From assembly GCA_002418005.1 (NCBI GenBank), contig DIDF01000062.1:1-15478 (forward strand): a stretch of DNA of 15,478 nucleotides, in the 5' to 3' direction. This stretch comes from Lactobacillaceae bacterium UBA5807 (GTDB lineage Bacteria > Bacillota > Bacilli > Lactobacillales > Lactobacillaceae). The notes under the pieces are model-generated. The model did not search any database, was not told the origin of the DNA, and saw only the letters and a program-made list of their open reading frames with translations. The first letter of the stretch is position 1, and each line of letters opens with the position of its first letter. Both the position numbers and the translations under genes were made by a program. Below, one piece after another: positions 1 through 7,116 of this stretch.

Positions 1-64
1 TAATCCAAAAACATGGATTAATGTCTTTTTTGCAACTTGTTCTAAGAAAGCTAAACGGCCTTAT

Positions 65-787
65 TCACACTCTGATGGTTGAAAACACTTTTCCATCCGG
101 TCCAATCAGTTCACCATTATGATTTCTACCATCTAATAAGATGCTGGCAACAAATTTGCCGCCTTCTTCTACCGATTTCATGTAAGGGCCTTTTCGATGA
201 TTGTTAATATCAGTTGAAACCCCACCTGGGAAAATTCCAAAAATGGAAACCGGCAATTTATCTCTGTAAAAATCGACCGCAATCGATTGTATCAATGCAT
301 TTAGGGCAACTTTAGATACTCGATAAGCGGTTGGATTATAAAATGCAGTAGCTTGAAAAGGACCAGTTAGATTAGCAATTTTGCCCTGATTGCCCATTAA
401 AATTGGTACCAAACGTTTAATTAATTCAAACGTTCCAAATAAATTGACATCCATTGTATGTTGGATATCGCCAACAGTTGTGTCGAGGGCTTTTTTCTCC
501 ATATCGCCAGAAATCCCGGCATTATTTACAAGGTAATCTAGATTTGGATACTGCTTTTCAATAAACATCCTTGTATGTTCAATTGAATCTACATCCTCTA
601 GATCAATTTGGGTAAAGTCCATCTGATCATCTTTAATTCCCAATCCTTCAAGCTTTTTTACTGTTATTGGACCTTCCTTAGGATCTCTAACTCCCAAAAT
701 AACAAAAGAACCCTGCAAAGCAAATTGTTTAGCAATTTCAAATCCTAAACCACGGTTAGCCCCAGTCACTAGCACAGTATATTTCAT
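65..787 (-). CDS. Short-chain dehydrogenase/reductase (SDR), NAD(P)-dependent
   Basis: Cytoplasmic oxidoreductase of the classical SDR family, 240 aa, the usual length; the substrate cannot be told. Visible motifs are the Rossmann glycine motif TGANRGLG (residues 8-15), NNAG (88-91), the structural Asn in DVNLFG (about 115) and the catalytic YRVSK (Tyr155, Lys159). PGG at about 187-189 follows the active site as in other SDRs. The position 13 residues before the catalytic Tyr, normally the catalytic Ser, is Gly142, with Thr141 beside it, so catalysis may be altered or use the Thr. The ATG start gives a compact N-terminus that enters the first beta strand at once. The gene diverges from the dlt operon, and nothing in the sequence ties its function to it. 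Family certain, role unknown. Confidence 0.9.
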   Translation of the reverse strand: MKYTVLVTGANRGLGFEIAKQFALQGSFVILGVRDPKEGPITVKKLEGLGIKDDQMDFTQIDLEDVDSIEHTRMFIEKQYPNLDYLVNNAGISGDMEKKALDTTVGDIQHTMDVNLFGTFELIKRLVPILMGNQGKIANLTGPFQATAFYNPTAYRVSKVALNALIQSIAVDFYRDKLPVSIFGIFPGGVSTDINNHRKGPYMKSVEEGGKFVASILLDGRNHNGELIGPDGKVFSTIRV

Positions 788-943
788 TAGAATAACTTCT
801 TTTCAAGATATTTTCGTTTACACTTTTTATTGTAGTCTAATTTTTAGAATAATTTCTTATGGGTTTTCTGAGAATTTCCCCTTTTTATCAGATGAAAACT
901 TTGTTAAGCTAAAAATCGCAGGTATTTTTTAATATTTGATCTT

Positions 944-972
944 TTGAAACATTTTTGAAATAATAGTTTAAT
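944..972 (+). promoter_or_regulatory. Candidate sigma-A promoter of the dlt operon
   Basis: TTGAAA (944-949) and TTTAAT (967-972) are separated by 17 bp, each one mismatch from the sigma-A consensus. This would give a leader of roughly 90 nt before dltX. A second possible -10, GATAAT at 1020-1025, has no good -35 partner. The gap 788-1072 is AT-rich and also has to hold the divergent promoter of the dehydrogenase gene, for which I see no convincing match. Confidence 0.35.
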
Positions 973-1072
973 AATTTGGTAAAGAAATTAATTTTCTCAA
1001 ACTCTTTTAACAAAATAATGATAATGTAGGAACGGATTTTTGCTAAGTTATCTTTTTAAGGAGGAAAACTGA

Positions 1073-1222
1073 ATGGGAAAGAAATGTGAACAATTCTTTA
1101 AAAACCATTCCGTGAGATTCATATTTAACACTATCTTCTATACTTTTATTTTTCTCGCTTTGATTTATTTATATAGTTACAGTGGCATCCAAGGCGGCCA
1201 TTTTATTTACGCCGGATTTTAA
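1073..1222 (+). CDS. dltX: DltX, small membrane protein of the D-alanylation operon
   Basis: A 49-aa protein directly before dltA, in the position and of the size of DltX, the short first gene of dlt operons in Bacillota. It has a basic N-terminus (MGKKCEQFF), one membrane segment of about 20 hydrophobic residues (16-35) rich in Phe, Ile and Tyr, and a C-terminal tail GGHFIYAGF. That tail fits the conserved aromatic FIYN-F ending of DltX, here with Ala-Gly instead of Asn-Glu. In the family this extracellular C-terminus works with DltD/DltB in moving D-alanine onto lipoteichoic acid. A strong AAGGAGG at 1058-1064 lies 8 nt before the ATG. The stop is 21 nt before the dltA start, so the two are co-transcribed. 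Confidence 0.9.
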   Translation: MGKKCEQFFKNHSVRFIFNTIFYTFIFLALIYLYSYSGIQGGHFIYAGF

Positions 1223-1243
1223 AAACATCAAGGGGGCAATGCA

Positions 1244-2782
1244 GTGATAACCAATTTTATCCAAAAGGTTGATGAATTCGGATTGAACCAACCCGATAAA
1301 GTAGTCTTTGAAAGCAGCTATCCTACTGAAAAGAAGAATACTTATGGAGAACTTTTAGAATACTCAAATAATCTTGCAAGTTATATTGATAAACTAGGAA
1401 TTGACCGTTCCCAGCCTATTTTAGTTTATGGAAACCAAACATTCGAAACTATCGCCACTTTTCTTGGCGTTGTAAAATCTGGTCATGCTTATATTCCAAT
1501 TGATTCTCATTCACCTAATGAAAGAATCATGATGATCAACGATATTGCTAAGCCAGGAGTAATGATTACTGTTGAATCTCTGGATTTAAATCTTCCTGAT
1601 TTATTCACAGTAACTCCTGATATGTTAGCTCAAGTCTTTAACACACCTACTGATTACCACGTTGATCACGAGGTTAAAGATGACGAAACATACTACATCA
1701 TCTTCACCTCTGGGACAACTGGCAAACCAAAAGGTGTCCAGATTTCCCATAAAAATCTGCTAAGTTTTGTTAATTGGATGCTTTCAGATGAATTTAAGCT
1801 TCCTGATAGTCCAAGAAGTCTTTCTCAACCGCCATATTCATTTGACTTATCTGTTATGGATTGGGGACCAACATTAGCATCAGGTGGAACCCTGGTGGCA
1901 TTATCTAAAGAAGAAACTGATAACTTCAAAACCTTATTTGAAGTTTTACCTAAAACTAACATTCAAGTCTGGGTATCGACTCCTTCATTCATGGACATTT
2001 GCTTGCTTAATCCAGCGTTTAACGCTGACAGCATGCCTAATATCACTCATTTTCTTTTCTGTGGTGAAGAATTAACCCACAAAACTGCCGCAACTTTACG
2101 AAAACGGTTCCCAAAGGCCAGAATATTCAATACTTATGGTCCAACAGAAACTACTGTGGCTGTCACTCAAGTCGAAATTACCGATGATATTCTGGCTAAG
2201 TATGATAGATTGCCAATTGGTAAACCAAAACCAGATACATCAATGACAATTGTCGATCCTGAATCAGGCAAACCTGTTTTGGAATCTCAAAAAGGTGAAT
2301 TATTAATTCAAGGGCCTAGTGTTTCTAAGGGCTATATCAATAACCCAGAAAAGACTAAGGCCGCCTTCATTGATAAAACGCCTCGCCAATACCGGAGCGG
2401 TGATTTATGTGCTCGCGATTCAAATGGTCAAATTCTATTTTATGGGCGAACCGATTTTCAGATAAAGCTCCATGGATATCGGATTGAACTTGAAGAAGTT
2501 GATTTCCATCTTTCCCATCAAAAGATGATTAAGCAAGGCGTTGCGGTTCCACTTTATGATAAAGACCATAAGGTTTCTCAATTAATTGCCTGGGTTGTTC
2601 CAACTACTCCAGTAGATGGTAATGATTCTAAGCTTGACTTAACCGAGAAAATCAAATCCGGTTTAAAAGAAGAGATGCTTGCTTATATGATTCCCAATCG
2701 AATCGTATTCAAGGATTCCCTTCCCCAAACCGCCAATGGCAAAATTGATGTTAAATCAATAGTAAAAGAGGTTAATTCCTAA
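1244..2782 (+). CDS. dltA: D-alanine--D-alanyl carrier protein ligase DltA
   Basis: Cytoplasmic adenylating enzyme that activates D-alanine with ATP and loads it on the phosphopantetheine arm of DltC, the first step of teichoic acid D-alanylation. It is 512 aa, normal for DltA. Core motifs appear in order: A3 TSGTTGKPKG (155-164), FCGEEL with the DltA-typical Cys273 (272-277), A5 NTYGPTE (296-302), A7 YRSGDL (383-388), the hinge GRTDFQIKLHGYRIE (401-415) and A10 NGKID with catalytic Lys500. The start is GTG at 1244, served by AGGGGG at 1231-1236; the ATG at 1239 is out of frame and stops after two codons. The stop overlaps the dltB start by one base (TAATG), implying translational coupling. 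Confidence 0.97.
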   Translation: MITNFIQKVDEFGLNQPDKVVFESSYPTEKKNTYGELLEYSNNLASYIDKLGIDRSQPILVYGNQTFETIATFLGVVKSGHAYIPIDSHSPNERIMMINDIAKPGVMITVESLDLNLPDLFTVTPDMLAQVFNTPTDYHVDHEVKDDETYYIIFTSGTTGKPKGVQISHKNLLSFVNWMLSDEFKLPDSPRSLSQPPYSFDLSVMDWGPTLASGGTLVALSKEETDNFKTLFEVLPKTNIQVWVSTPSFMDICLLNPAFNADSMPNITHFLFCGEELTHKTAATLRKRFPKARIFNTYGPTETTVAVTQVEITDDILAKYDRLPIGKPKPDTSMTIVDPESGKPVLESQKGELLIQGPSVSKGYINNPEKTKAAFIDKTPRQYRSGDLCARDSNGQILFYGRTDFQIKLHGYRIELEEVDFHLSHQKMIKQGVAVPLYDKDHKVSQLIAWVVPTTPVDGNDSKLDLTEKIKSGLKEEMLAYMIPNRIVFKDSLPQTANGKIDVKSIVKEVNS

Positions 2783-3990
2783 TGCTTTCCTTCGAACCAT
2801 ATGAAGACCCGGCCTATTTCGGAATCTTACTTCTAGGTCTTCTGCCAATCATGATAATGATGCTTTATGGCCATCGAAGTCGGATTTATGAAAATATTAT
2901 TTCTCTATTCTTCTTGTTTCTAACTTTTGGCGGTCCAAGTTGGCACGAAGGTGCTGCTTTGATTGTCTACATGGTTTATGAAACCTGTTTGACATACTTT
3001 TATCTCCATTACCGAAAAAACAATAACAAATCATGGGTATTTTATTTAACTGTCTTTTTGGCAGCCTTACCTTTGGCAACTGTTAAAATCTCCCAGCAAA
3101 CAACAAGTAACATTCCTTCCTTGATTGGATTTATGGGAATTAGTTATTTGACCTTTAGAGTTGTTCAGACCATCATGGAAACTAGAGATGGTGTTCTTAA
3201 AAAGATCAACTGGGTAACGTTCTTGGAATTTGTTTTATTTTTCCCAACTATTTCTTCTGGTCCTATTGACCGTTATCGAAGATTTGAAAAGGATTATCGC
3301 TCAATTCCTAAACGTGATGATTATTTAGAAATGCTTTCTAAAGGTATCCATTACATCTTCTTGGGATTTCTTTATAAGTTCATTCTGGCATATTTCTTCG
3401 GAACCTACTTATTACCACAAGTTGAAGCTGCCGCAATGCATGCCCGGGGTGGATTCCTTGATATTTCTTGGCCGTTAATCGGCGTTATGTACACCTACAG
3501 TATGGATCTGTTCTTTGATTTCGCCGGCTACAGTTTATTTGCCGTTGGAACTTCCTATGTAATGGGAATCAAGACTCCAATGAACTTTAACCGTCCTTGG
3601 CAATCACATAACTTCAAGGAATTTTGGAATCGTTGGCATATGAGTTTGTCATTCTGGTTCCGTGATTATATTTATATGCGTCTTTTGTACACATTCATGA
3701 AGAATAAGACTTTCAAGTCGATGACAACCGCTGCTAATGTTACTTATGTCTTGAACATGATGATCATGGGATTCTGGCATGGTGTAACATGGTATTACGT
3801 TACCTATGGTTTGTTTCATGGATTCGGGTTAGTCATCAATGATACTTGGCTAAAGTACAAAAAGAAGCACCGTGAATCAATTCCAAGTAATTGGTTCACC
3901 AAAGGTTTTTCAATTCTGTTAACTGCTAATTTAGTCTGCTTTAGTTTCTTGATATTCTCAGGATTCTTAAACACACTATGGTTTAAATAA
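2782..3990 (+). CDS. dltB: DltB, MBOAT-family D-alanyl transfer membrane protein
   Basis: Polytopic membrane-bound O-acyltransferase (402 aa, many hydrophobic segments) that passes the D-alanyl group from DltC across the membrane towards teichoic acid. The MBOAT catalytic His is His333 in the MGFWHGVTW motif, and the second conserved His is His286 in FWNRWHMSLS. The conserved FFPTISSGPIDRYRRF stretch (153-168) is also present. It starts on the TAATG overlap with dltA and is followed after 23 nt by dltC. Length and motifs are intact, with no sign of damage. Confidence 0.97.
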   Translation: MLSFEPYEDPAYFGILLLGLLPIMIMMLYGHRSRIYENIISLFFLFLTFGGPSWHEGAALIVYMVYETCLTYFYLHYRKNNNKSWVFYLTVFLAALPLATVKISQQTTSNIPSLIGFMGISYLTFRVVQTIMETRDGVLKKINWVTFLEFVLFFPTISSGPIDRYRRFEKDYRSIPKRDDYLEMLSKGIHYIFLGFLYKFILAYFFGTYLLPQVEAAAMHARGGFLDISWPLIGVMYTYSMDLFFDFAGYSLFAVGTSYVMGIKTPMNFNRPWQSHNFKEFWNRWHMSLSFWFRDYIYMRLLYTFMKNKTFKSMTTAANVTYVLNMMIMGFWHGVTWYYVTYGLFHGFGLVINDTWLKYKKKHRESIPSNWFTKGFSILLTANLVCFSFLIFSGFLNTLWFK

Positions 3991-4013
3991 TTTTATCAAA
4001 GGGGTACTAAATT

Positions 4014-4250
4014 ATGGATGTTAAACAAACTGTTTTATCAATTTTAAAAGATATTTCCGGTGAAGATCTTAGTGACCAAATGGATACTAATCTCTATGAC
4101 ACTGCACTTATGGATTCAATGTCTACTGTTCAAATGATGCTTCAACTTCAGCAACAACTTGGTATTGATGTTCAAATTTCAGAATTTGACCGTTCACAGT
4201 GGGATACACCAAATAAAATCATTGATAAAGTAAAGGGTCTCGTAAAATAA
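4014..4250 (+). CDS. dltC: D-alanyl carrier protein DltC
   Basis: A 78-aa acyl-carrier-type protein, the usual DltC size. It predicts as a small helical bundle with the phosphopantetheine attachment Ser35 in the motif LMDSMSTVQ (32-40). DltA charges it with D-alanine, and the loaded carrier docks on DltB at the inner face of the membrane. AAAGGGG at 3998-4004 is a good ribosome binding site 9 nt before the ATG, the only dlt gene after dltA with its own intergenic site, in line with a need for more carrier protein. The stop overlaps the dltD start (TAATG). Confidence 0.97.
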   Translation: MDVKQTVLSILKDISGEDLSDQMDTNLYDTALMDSMSTVQMMLQLQQQLGIDVQISEFDRSQWDTPNKIIDKVKGLVK

Positions 4251-5521
4251 TGTCAAAAAAACTGTTTAGAATATTTGGGCCAATTATTCTAGCGGCGATT
4301 ATCGTTTTTCTTTTATTGATTTCCCCATCCCATTTTGGGTTTGGAAATGTCACCGCTGAGATTCAAAAAAGAGCTTCGGTTTCTTTAGCACCTAGGGTTC
4401 TAAAGAATAAAAGAATTAAAGAAGTCGCATTAAAAAACAATTACGTTCCTTTTTTTGGATCATCTGAATGGGAGCGAATTGACCCAATGCACCCATCCGT
4501 TTTAGCAGAAAAATATCATCGAAGTTACCGACCATTTCTATTAGGTTGGCGAGGTACTCAATCACTAACACAGTTCTTTGTAATGCAAAACATTACTAAG
4601 GAAATGAAAAACAAAAAGGTTGTCATCTCAATTTCCCCCCAGTGGTTTGTTCCGACTGGTGCAAGAAAAGATGCCTTTGGGTTTTACACTTCTCAGCTGC
4701 AGACTACTGACTGGTTAATGCATGAAAACAACTCAGCTATGGATCGATATGCCGCAAGGCGTCTTCTCACAATGCCTTCAGTAACTTCTGATGAAGTTAT
4801 TGAAGACGCAGTAAGAAATGTTTCTAAAGGTAAAAAACTGACTAGTTTTCAACAACTTTATGTTAAAACCCGCCAACGAATTTTAACCCAAGAGGATTAT
4901 TTCTTCTGTTCACTTTATATTCCTTCAACCAACGAAAAATTGGTAAATAAATCTCTCAAACAACTCCCAAAGTCTTATAACAAGGCAGAACTTGATAAGT
5001 TAGCTGTTAAACTTGGTAAACAAAATACCACAAATAACCGTTTCAGGATTGAAAATTCCTTTTATAATAACGGGATGCGAAAAGAGATTGGTAGATTAAA
5101 AGGATTTCAATCTAAAGAGTCATTCCTTAAATCGCCTGAATATTCAGATTTTGAATTACTGCTTAATCAGTTAGCTAAAGATCACACCAATGCCATCTTT
5201 GTCTTGCCACCAATTAACAGTCGTTGGCAAGCTTACACTGACTTGAAACAAGCCAGAATCAATGAGTTTGATGCCAAGATTAAACACCAGCTGAAGTCAC
5301 AAGGATTCAATAATATTCTTGACTTGTCACAAGATGGTGGAATTCCATACTTTATGGCTGATACCATTCATTACGGCTGGCGCGGTTGGTTAGCATTTGA
5401 TCGCGGGGTTAATCCATTCTTATCTAAACCTCAGAAAACACCGCATTACAAGATTAATCCAAGTTACTACTCAAGAACTTGGCAACAAGCAACACTTCAA
5501 CAACTGAAAAATTTTAATTAA
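4250..5521 (+). CDS. dltD: DltD, extracellular D-alanylation esterase/transferase
   Basis: Last gene of the dlt operon, 423 aa. An N-terminal membrane anchor (about residues 8-27) is followed by an extracellular SGNH-hydrolase-like domain. The catalytic triad is visible: Ser71 in FFGSSEW (68-74) and Asp371 with His374 in MADTIHYGWRGW. DltD acts outside the cell at the end of the relay that puts D-alanine on lipoteichoic acid. Translation is coupled to dltC by a TAATG overlap. A strong hairpin terminator begins 8 nt after the stop, closing the operon. Confidence 0.96.
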   Translation: MSKKLFRIFGPIILAAIIVFLLLISPSHFGFGNVTAEIQKRASVSLAPRVLKNKRIKEVALKNNYVPFFGSSEWERIDPMHPSVLAEKYHRSYRPFLLGWRGTQSLTQFFVMQNITKEMKNKKVVISISPQWFVPTGARKDAFGFYTSQLQTTDWLMHENNSAMDRYAARRLLTMPSVTSDEVIEDAVRNVSKGKKLTSFQQLYVKTRQRILTQEDYFFCSLYIPSTNEKLVNKSLKQLPKSYNKAELDKLAVKLGKQNTTNNRFRIENSFYNNGMRKEIGRLKGFQSKESFLKSPEYSDFELLLNQLAKDHTNAIFVLPPINSRWQAYTDLKQARINEFDAKIKHQLKSQGFNNILDLSQDGGIPYFMADTIHYGWRGWLAFDRGVNPFLSKPQKTPHYKINPSYYSRTWQQATLQQLKNFN

Positions 5522-5528
5522 TTAAACT

Positions 5529-5570
5529 AAAACAGCCATCTTATTAATCCTATTGTAAGATGGCTGTTTT
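5529..5570 (+). terminator. Rho-independent terminator of the dlt operon
   Basis: A perfect 15-bp inverted repeat, AAAACAGCCATCTTA (5529-5543) and TAAGATGGCTGTTTT (5556-5570), with a 12-nt loop and a T-rich end. It lies 8 nt after dltD. Confidence 0.9.
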
Positions 5571-5650
5571 CATTTGTTCTCATTTTGTAACAGTTATTAA
5601 ACATAAATGTGGTTTAATGAATGCATACGTGTTTTAATGGTTTTAATTAT

Positions 5651-5667
5651 TTTAAGTTTTAGTTAAG
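5651..5667 (+). promoter_or_regulatory. Direct repeat TTTAAG-N5-GTTAAG beside a possible -35
   Basis: Two near-identical hexamers, TTTAAG (5651-5656) and GTTAAG (5662-5667), sit 11 bp apart, one helix turn, directly before TTGAAT (5668-5673), a possible -35. The spacing is that of OmpR-family response regulator sites and is close to the streptococcal CiaR box NTTAAG-N5-WTTAAG (quoted from memory). The -10 is unclear; AAGATA at 5691-5696 is the right distance but a weak match. Confidence 0.35.
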
Positions 5668-5705
5668 TTGAATCTGGTTTAATAATAATAAAGATAAACA
5701 ATTTG

Positions 5706-5713
5706 AAGGAGGG
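5706..5713 (+). promoter_or_regulatory. Strong Shine-Dalgarno site that points to an ATC start
   Basis: AAGGAGGG at 5706-5713 is the best ribosome binding site near the first serine hydrolase gene. No ATG, GTG or TTG lies in frame at normal spacing. The codon at the right distance is ATC at 5721-5723. The in-frame TTG at 5703 lies at the edge of the site itself and cannot use it. The first in-frame ATG (5760) falls inside the signal sequence. Confidence 0.7.
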
Positions 5714-5720
5714 AATTACC

Positions 5721-7046
5721 ATCAGGACAAATAAATTTTTCAAGATAGTATTAGCAATCATGGCTGGCCTGGCCCTCTTTATTGCTTCAGACTTTGTAAA
5801 TCGGAGTGCAATTCCTGCTACATTTAGTGCGGCAGTCAAAAATTCCGACAAAGGTTATGACGCTCAAATTGTAAGTCCTAGTTATAATATTCGCTCTTCG
5901 ATGCCAACAGACTTAAAAAATATGCCAAAAGTTATTGGCACCACCAAAAGTTACAATAACCAGTACGTCCGAGTTATGAAAATCAGAGTTACTAATGCTG
6001 GTGCTTGGGCATATATCCGTTATTACGGTAAATATGTAGGTTGGGTCAGCATTTATGCAATTAAAGAAGTCAGTCTTTCCACAATTGCAACTCAAATGAT
6101 GAAAAAGTATGATGCCGTAGGAACAATGACATTGATTTCTGCTGGAACTAATCACACTGTTACTGTTGCTAATGGATATGCCAACAAAGCTCAAGGAATC
6201 CTAAATGAAACAACCGGCAAAGTTATTTATCCTCTAGCATCTCTACAAAAATCAATGACAGGTGCGATTGTTCAACAGTTAATTGATAGCGGTCAAATTT
6301 CTCTAAAAGATACTCTTGATACCTGGTATCCAAGTGTGAAATACGCTGATAAGATTACCATAAAAGAAATGCTAACCATGACTTCAGGCATTCAAAATGA
6401 TGATTTAACACCAAAATCAAACATGACGGAAAATCAGGCATATCAAAGTATGCTTTCAAGAATCAAATCGGACACTCCAGGAACTTACCATTATAGCGAT
6501 GCAAACTATGTTTTCTTAGCTGGTATCATTGCCAAAGTAACCGGTCAATCTTACGAGACCAACTTGAAGACTCGAATTTTAGATAAGCTTGGGATGACCA
6601 ACACTTTCATTGCTGGTGAGCCGATGAGTTCAAAAGTTATTGCTCAGTGTTATGAAGCTTCAAATGGTCAAGATTATGCCAAATTAGCATCAGTTCCTGT
6701 TTCCTTGCAAACGACAATCCCTGGCGCTGGAAATCTTTATACTACGGCACAAGATTACCTTACTTTCCAAGCTAGTCTGACCAATGGTAAAGTTTTAACT
6801 TCCAGTGAACTTAACGAAATGCTAAGTTATAGTAACAATGGATATTCCGGAGGCTTTTATACTACGGTGTCTGGAAACAAACATAATTTAGGATCATTTG
6901 GTGGTACTGGTGATCGGACATTCGTTTATAGCGATATTAACAACTATCATGGTTCGATTGGAATGTTAAATCAAACTCCTTTAGCTAATAACACTTCAGT
7001 TTATGAATTCTCCAAACAAATGTATCAAATTGCTAAATATTATTAA
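5721..7046 (+). CDS. Exported serine hydrolase (beta-lactamase/PBP fold) with GW/SH3 module, DltE-like
   Basis: Extracellular serine hydrolase, possibly removing D-alanine from lipoteichoic acid like L. plantarum DltE (PbpX2). From the ATC start it has 441 aa; numbers below count from the TTG at 5703 (447 aa). A basic n-region and hydrophobic stretch (8-30) form a signal peptide or anchor. A GW/SH3-like module follows (about 52-123, with Gly113-Trp114), then the hydrolase domain. The nucleophile motif is Ser180-Leu-Gln-Lys183. The second motif is Tyr264-Ser-Asp rather than YxN, and the usual third motif is FGGTGD without His. The missing Asn argues against an ordinary DD-peptidase. It lies downstream of the dlt terminator with its own putative promoter. 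A D-Ala esterase is favoured by context; a peptidoglycan carboxypeptidase remains possible. Confidence 0.8.
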   Translation: MRTNKFFKIVLAIMAGLALFIASDFVNRSAIPATFSAAVKNSDKGYDAQIVSPSYNIRSSMPTDLKNMPKVIGTTKSYNNQYVRVMKIRVTNAGAWAYIRYYGKYVGWVSIYAIKEVSLSTIATQMMKKYDAVGTMTLISAGTNHTVTVANGYANKAQGILNETTGKVIYPLASLQKSMTGAIVQQLIDSGQISLKDTLDTWYPSVKYADKITIKEMLTMTSGIQNDDLTPKSNMTENQAYQSMLSRIKSDTPGTYHYSDANYVFLAGIIAKVTGQSYETNLKTRILDKLGMTNTFIAGEPMSSKVIAQCYEASNGQDYAKLASVPVSLQTTIPGAGNLYTTAQDYLTFQASLTNGKVLTSSELNEMLSYSNNGYSGGFYTTVSGNKHNLGSFGGTGDRTFVYSDINNYHGSIGMLNQTPLANNTSVYEFSKQMYQIAKYY

Positions 7047-7060
7047 TTAATTTTAAACTA

Positions 7061-7112
7061 AAAAAGTCTTCATTGAGTTTCCAAAACAAAGGAAATTCAA
7101 TGAAGACTTTTT
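7061..7112. terminator. Bidirectional terminator between two convergent serine hydrolase genes
   Basis: A 22-bp stem, 7061-7082 paired with 7091-7112 with one G-T mismatch, and an 8-nt A-rich loop. Five A residues on the left and five T residues on the right give a U-tract in both directions, so it can stop both converging transcripts. Confidence 0.9.
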
Positions 7113-7116
7113 ATTT

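Noticed and set aside
1..64. Small inverted repeat TAATCC/GGATTA (1-20) followed by a T-run, possibly a terminator
   Set aside because: Arms of only 6 bp, 8-nt loop and a T-run 5 nt away on the plus strand, while the nearby gene is on the minus strand. The window edge cuts the context, so it is not called.
1042..1060. GCTAAG and TTTAAG before dltX as a CiaR-type site
   Set aside because: Their starts are 13 bp apart instead of 11, the first hexamer deviates, and the second overlaps the ribosome binding site.
1884..2075. 63-codon open frame inside dltA
   Set aside because: Overlaps an intact, motif-complete dltA in another frame; no ribosome site.
5570..5702. Small RNA or riboswitch between the dlt terminator and the GW hydrolase gene
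   Set aside because: No stable hairpin series or known riboswitch pattern can be seen in this short AT-rich gap; only direct repeats are present.
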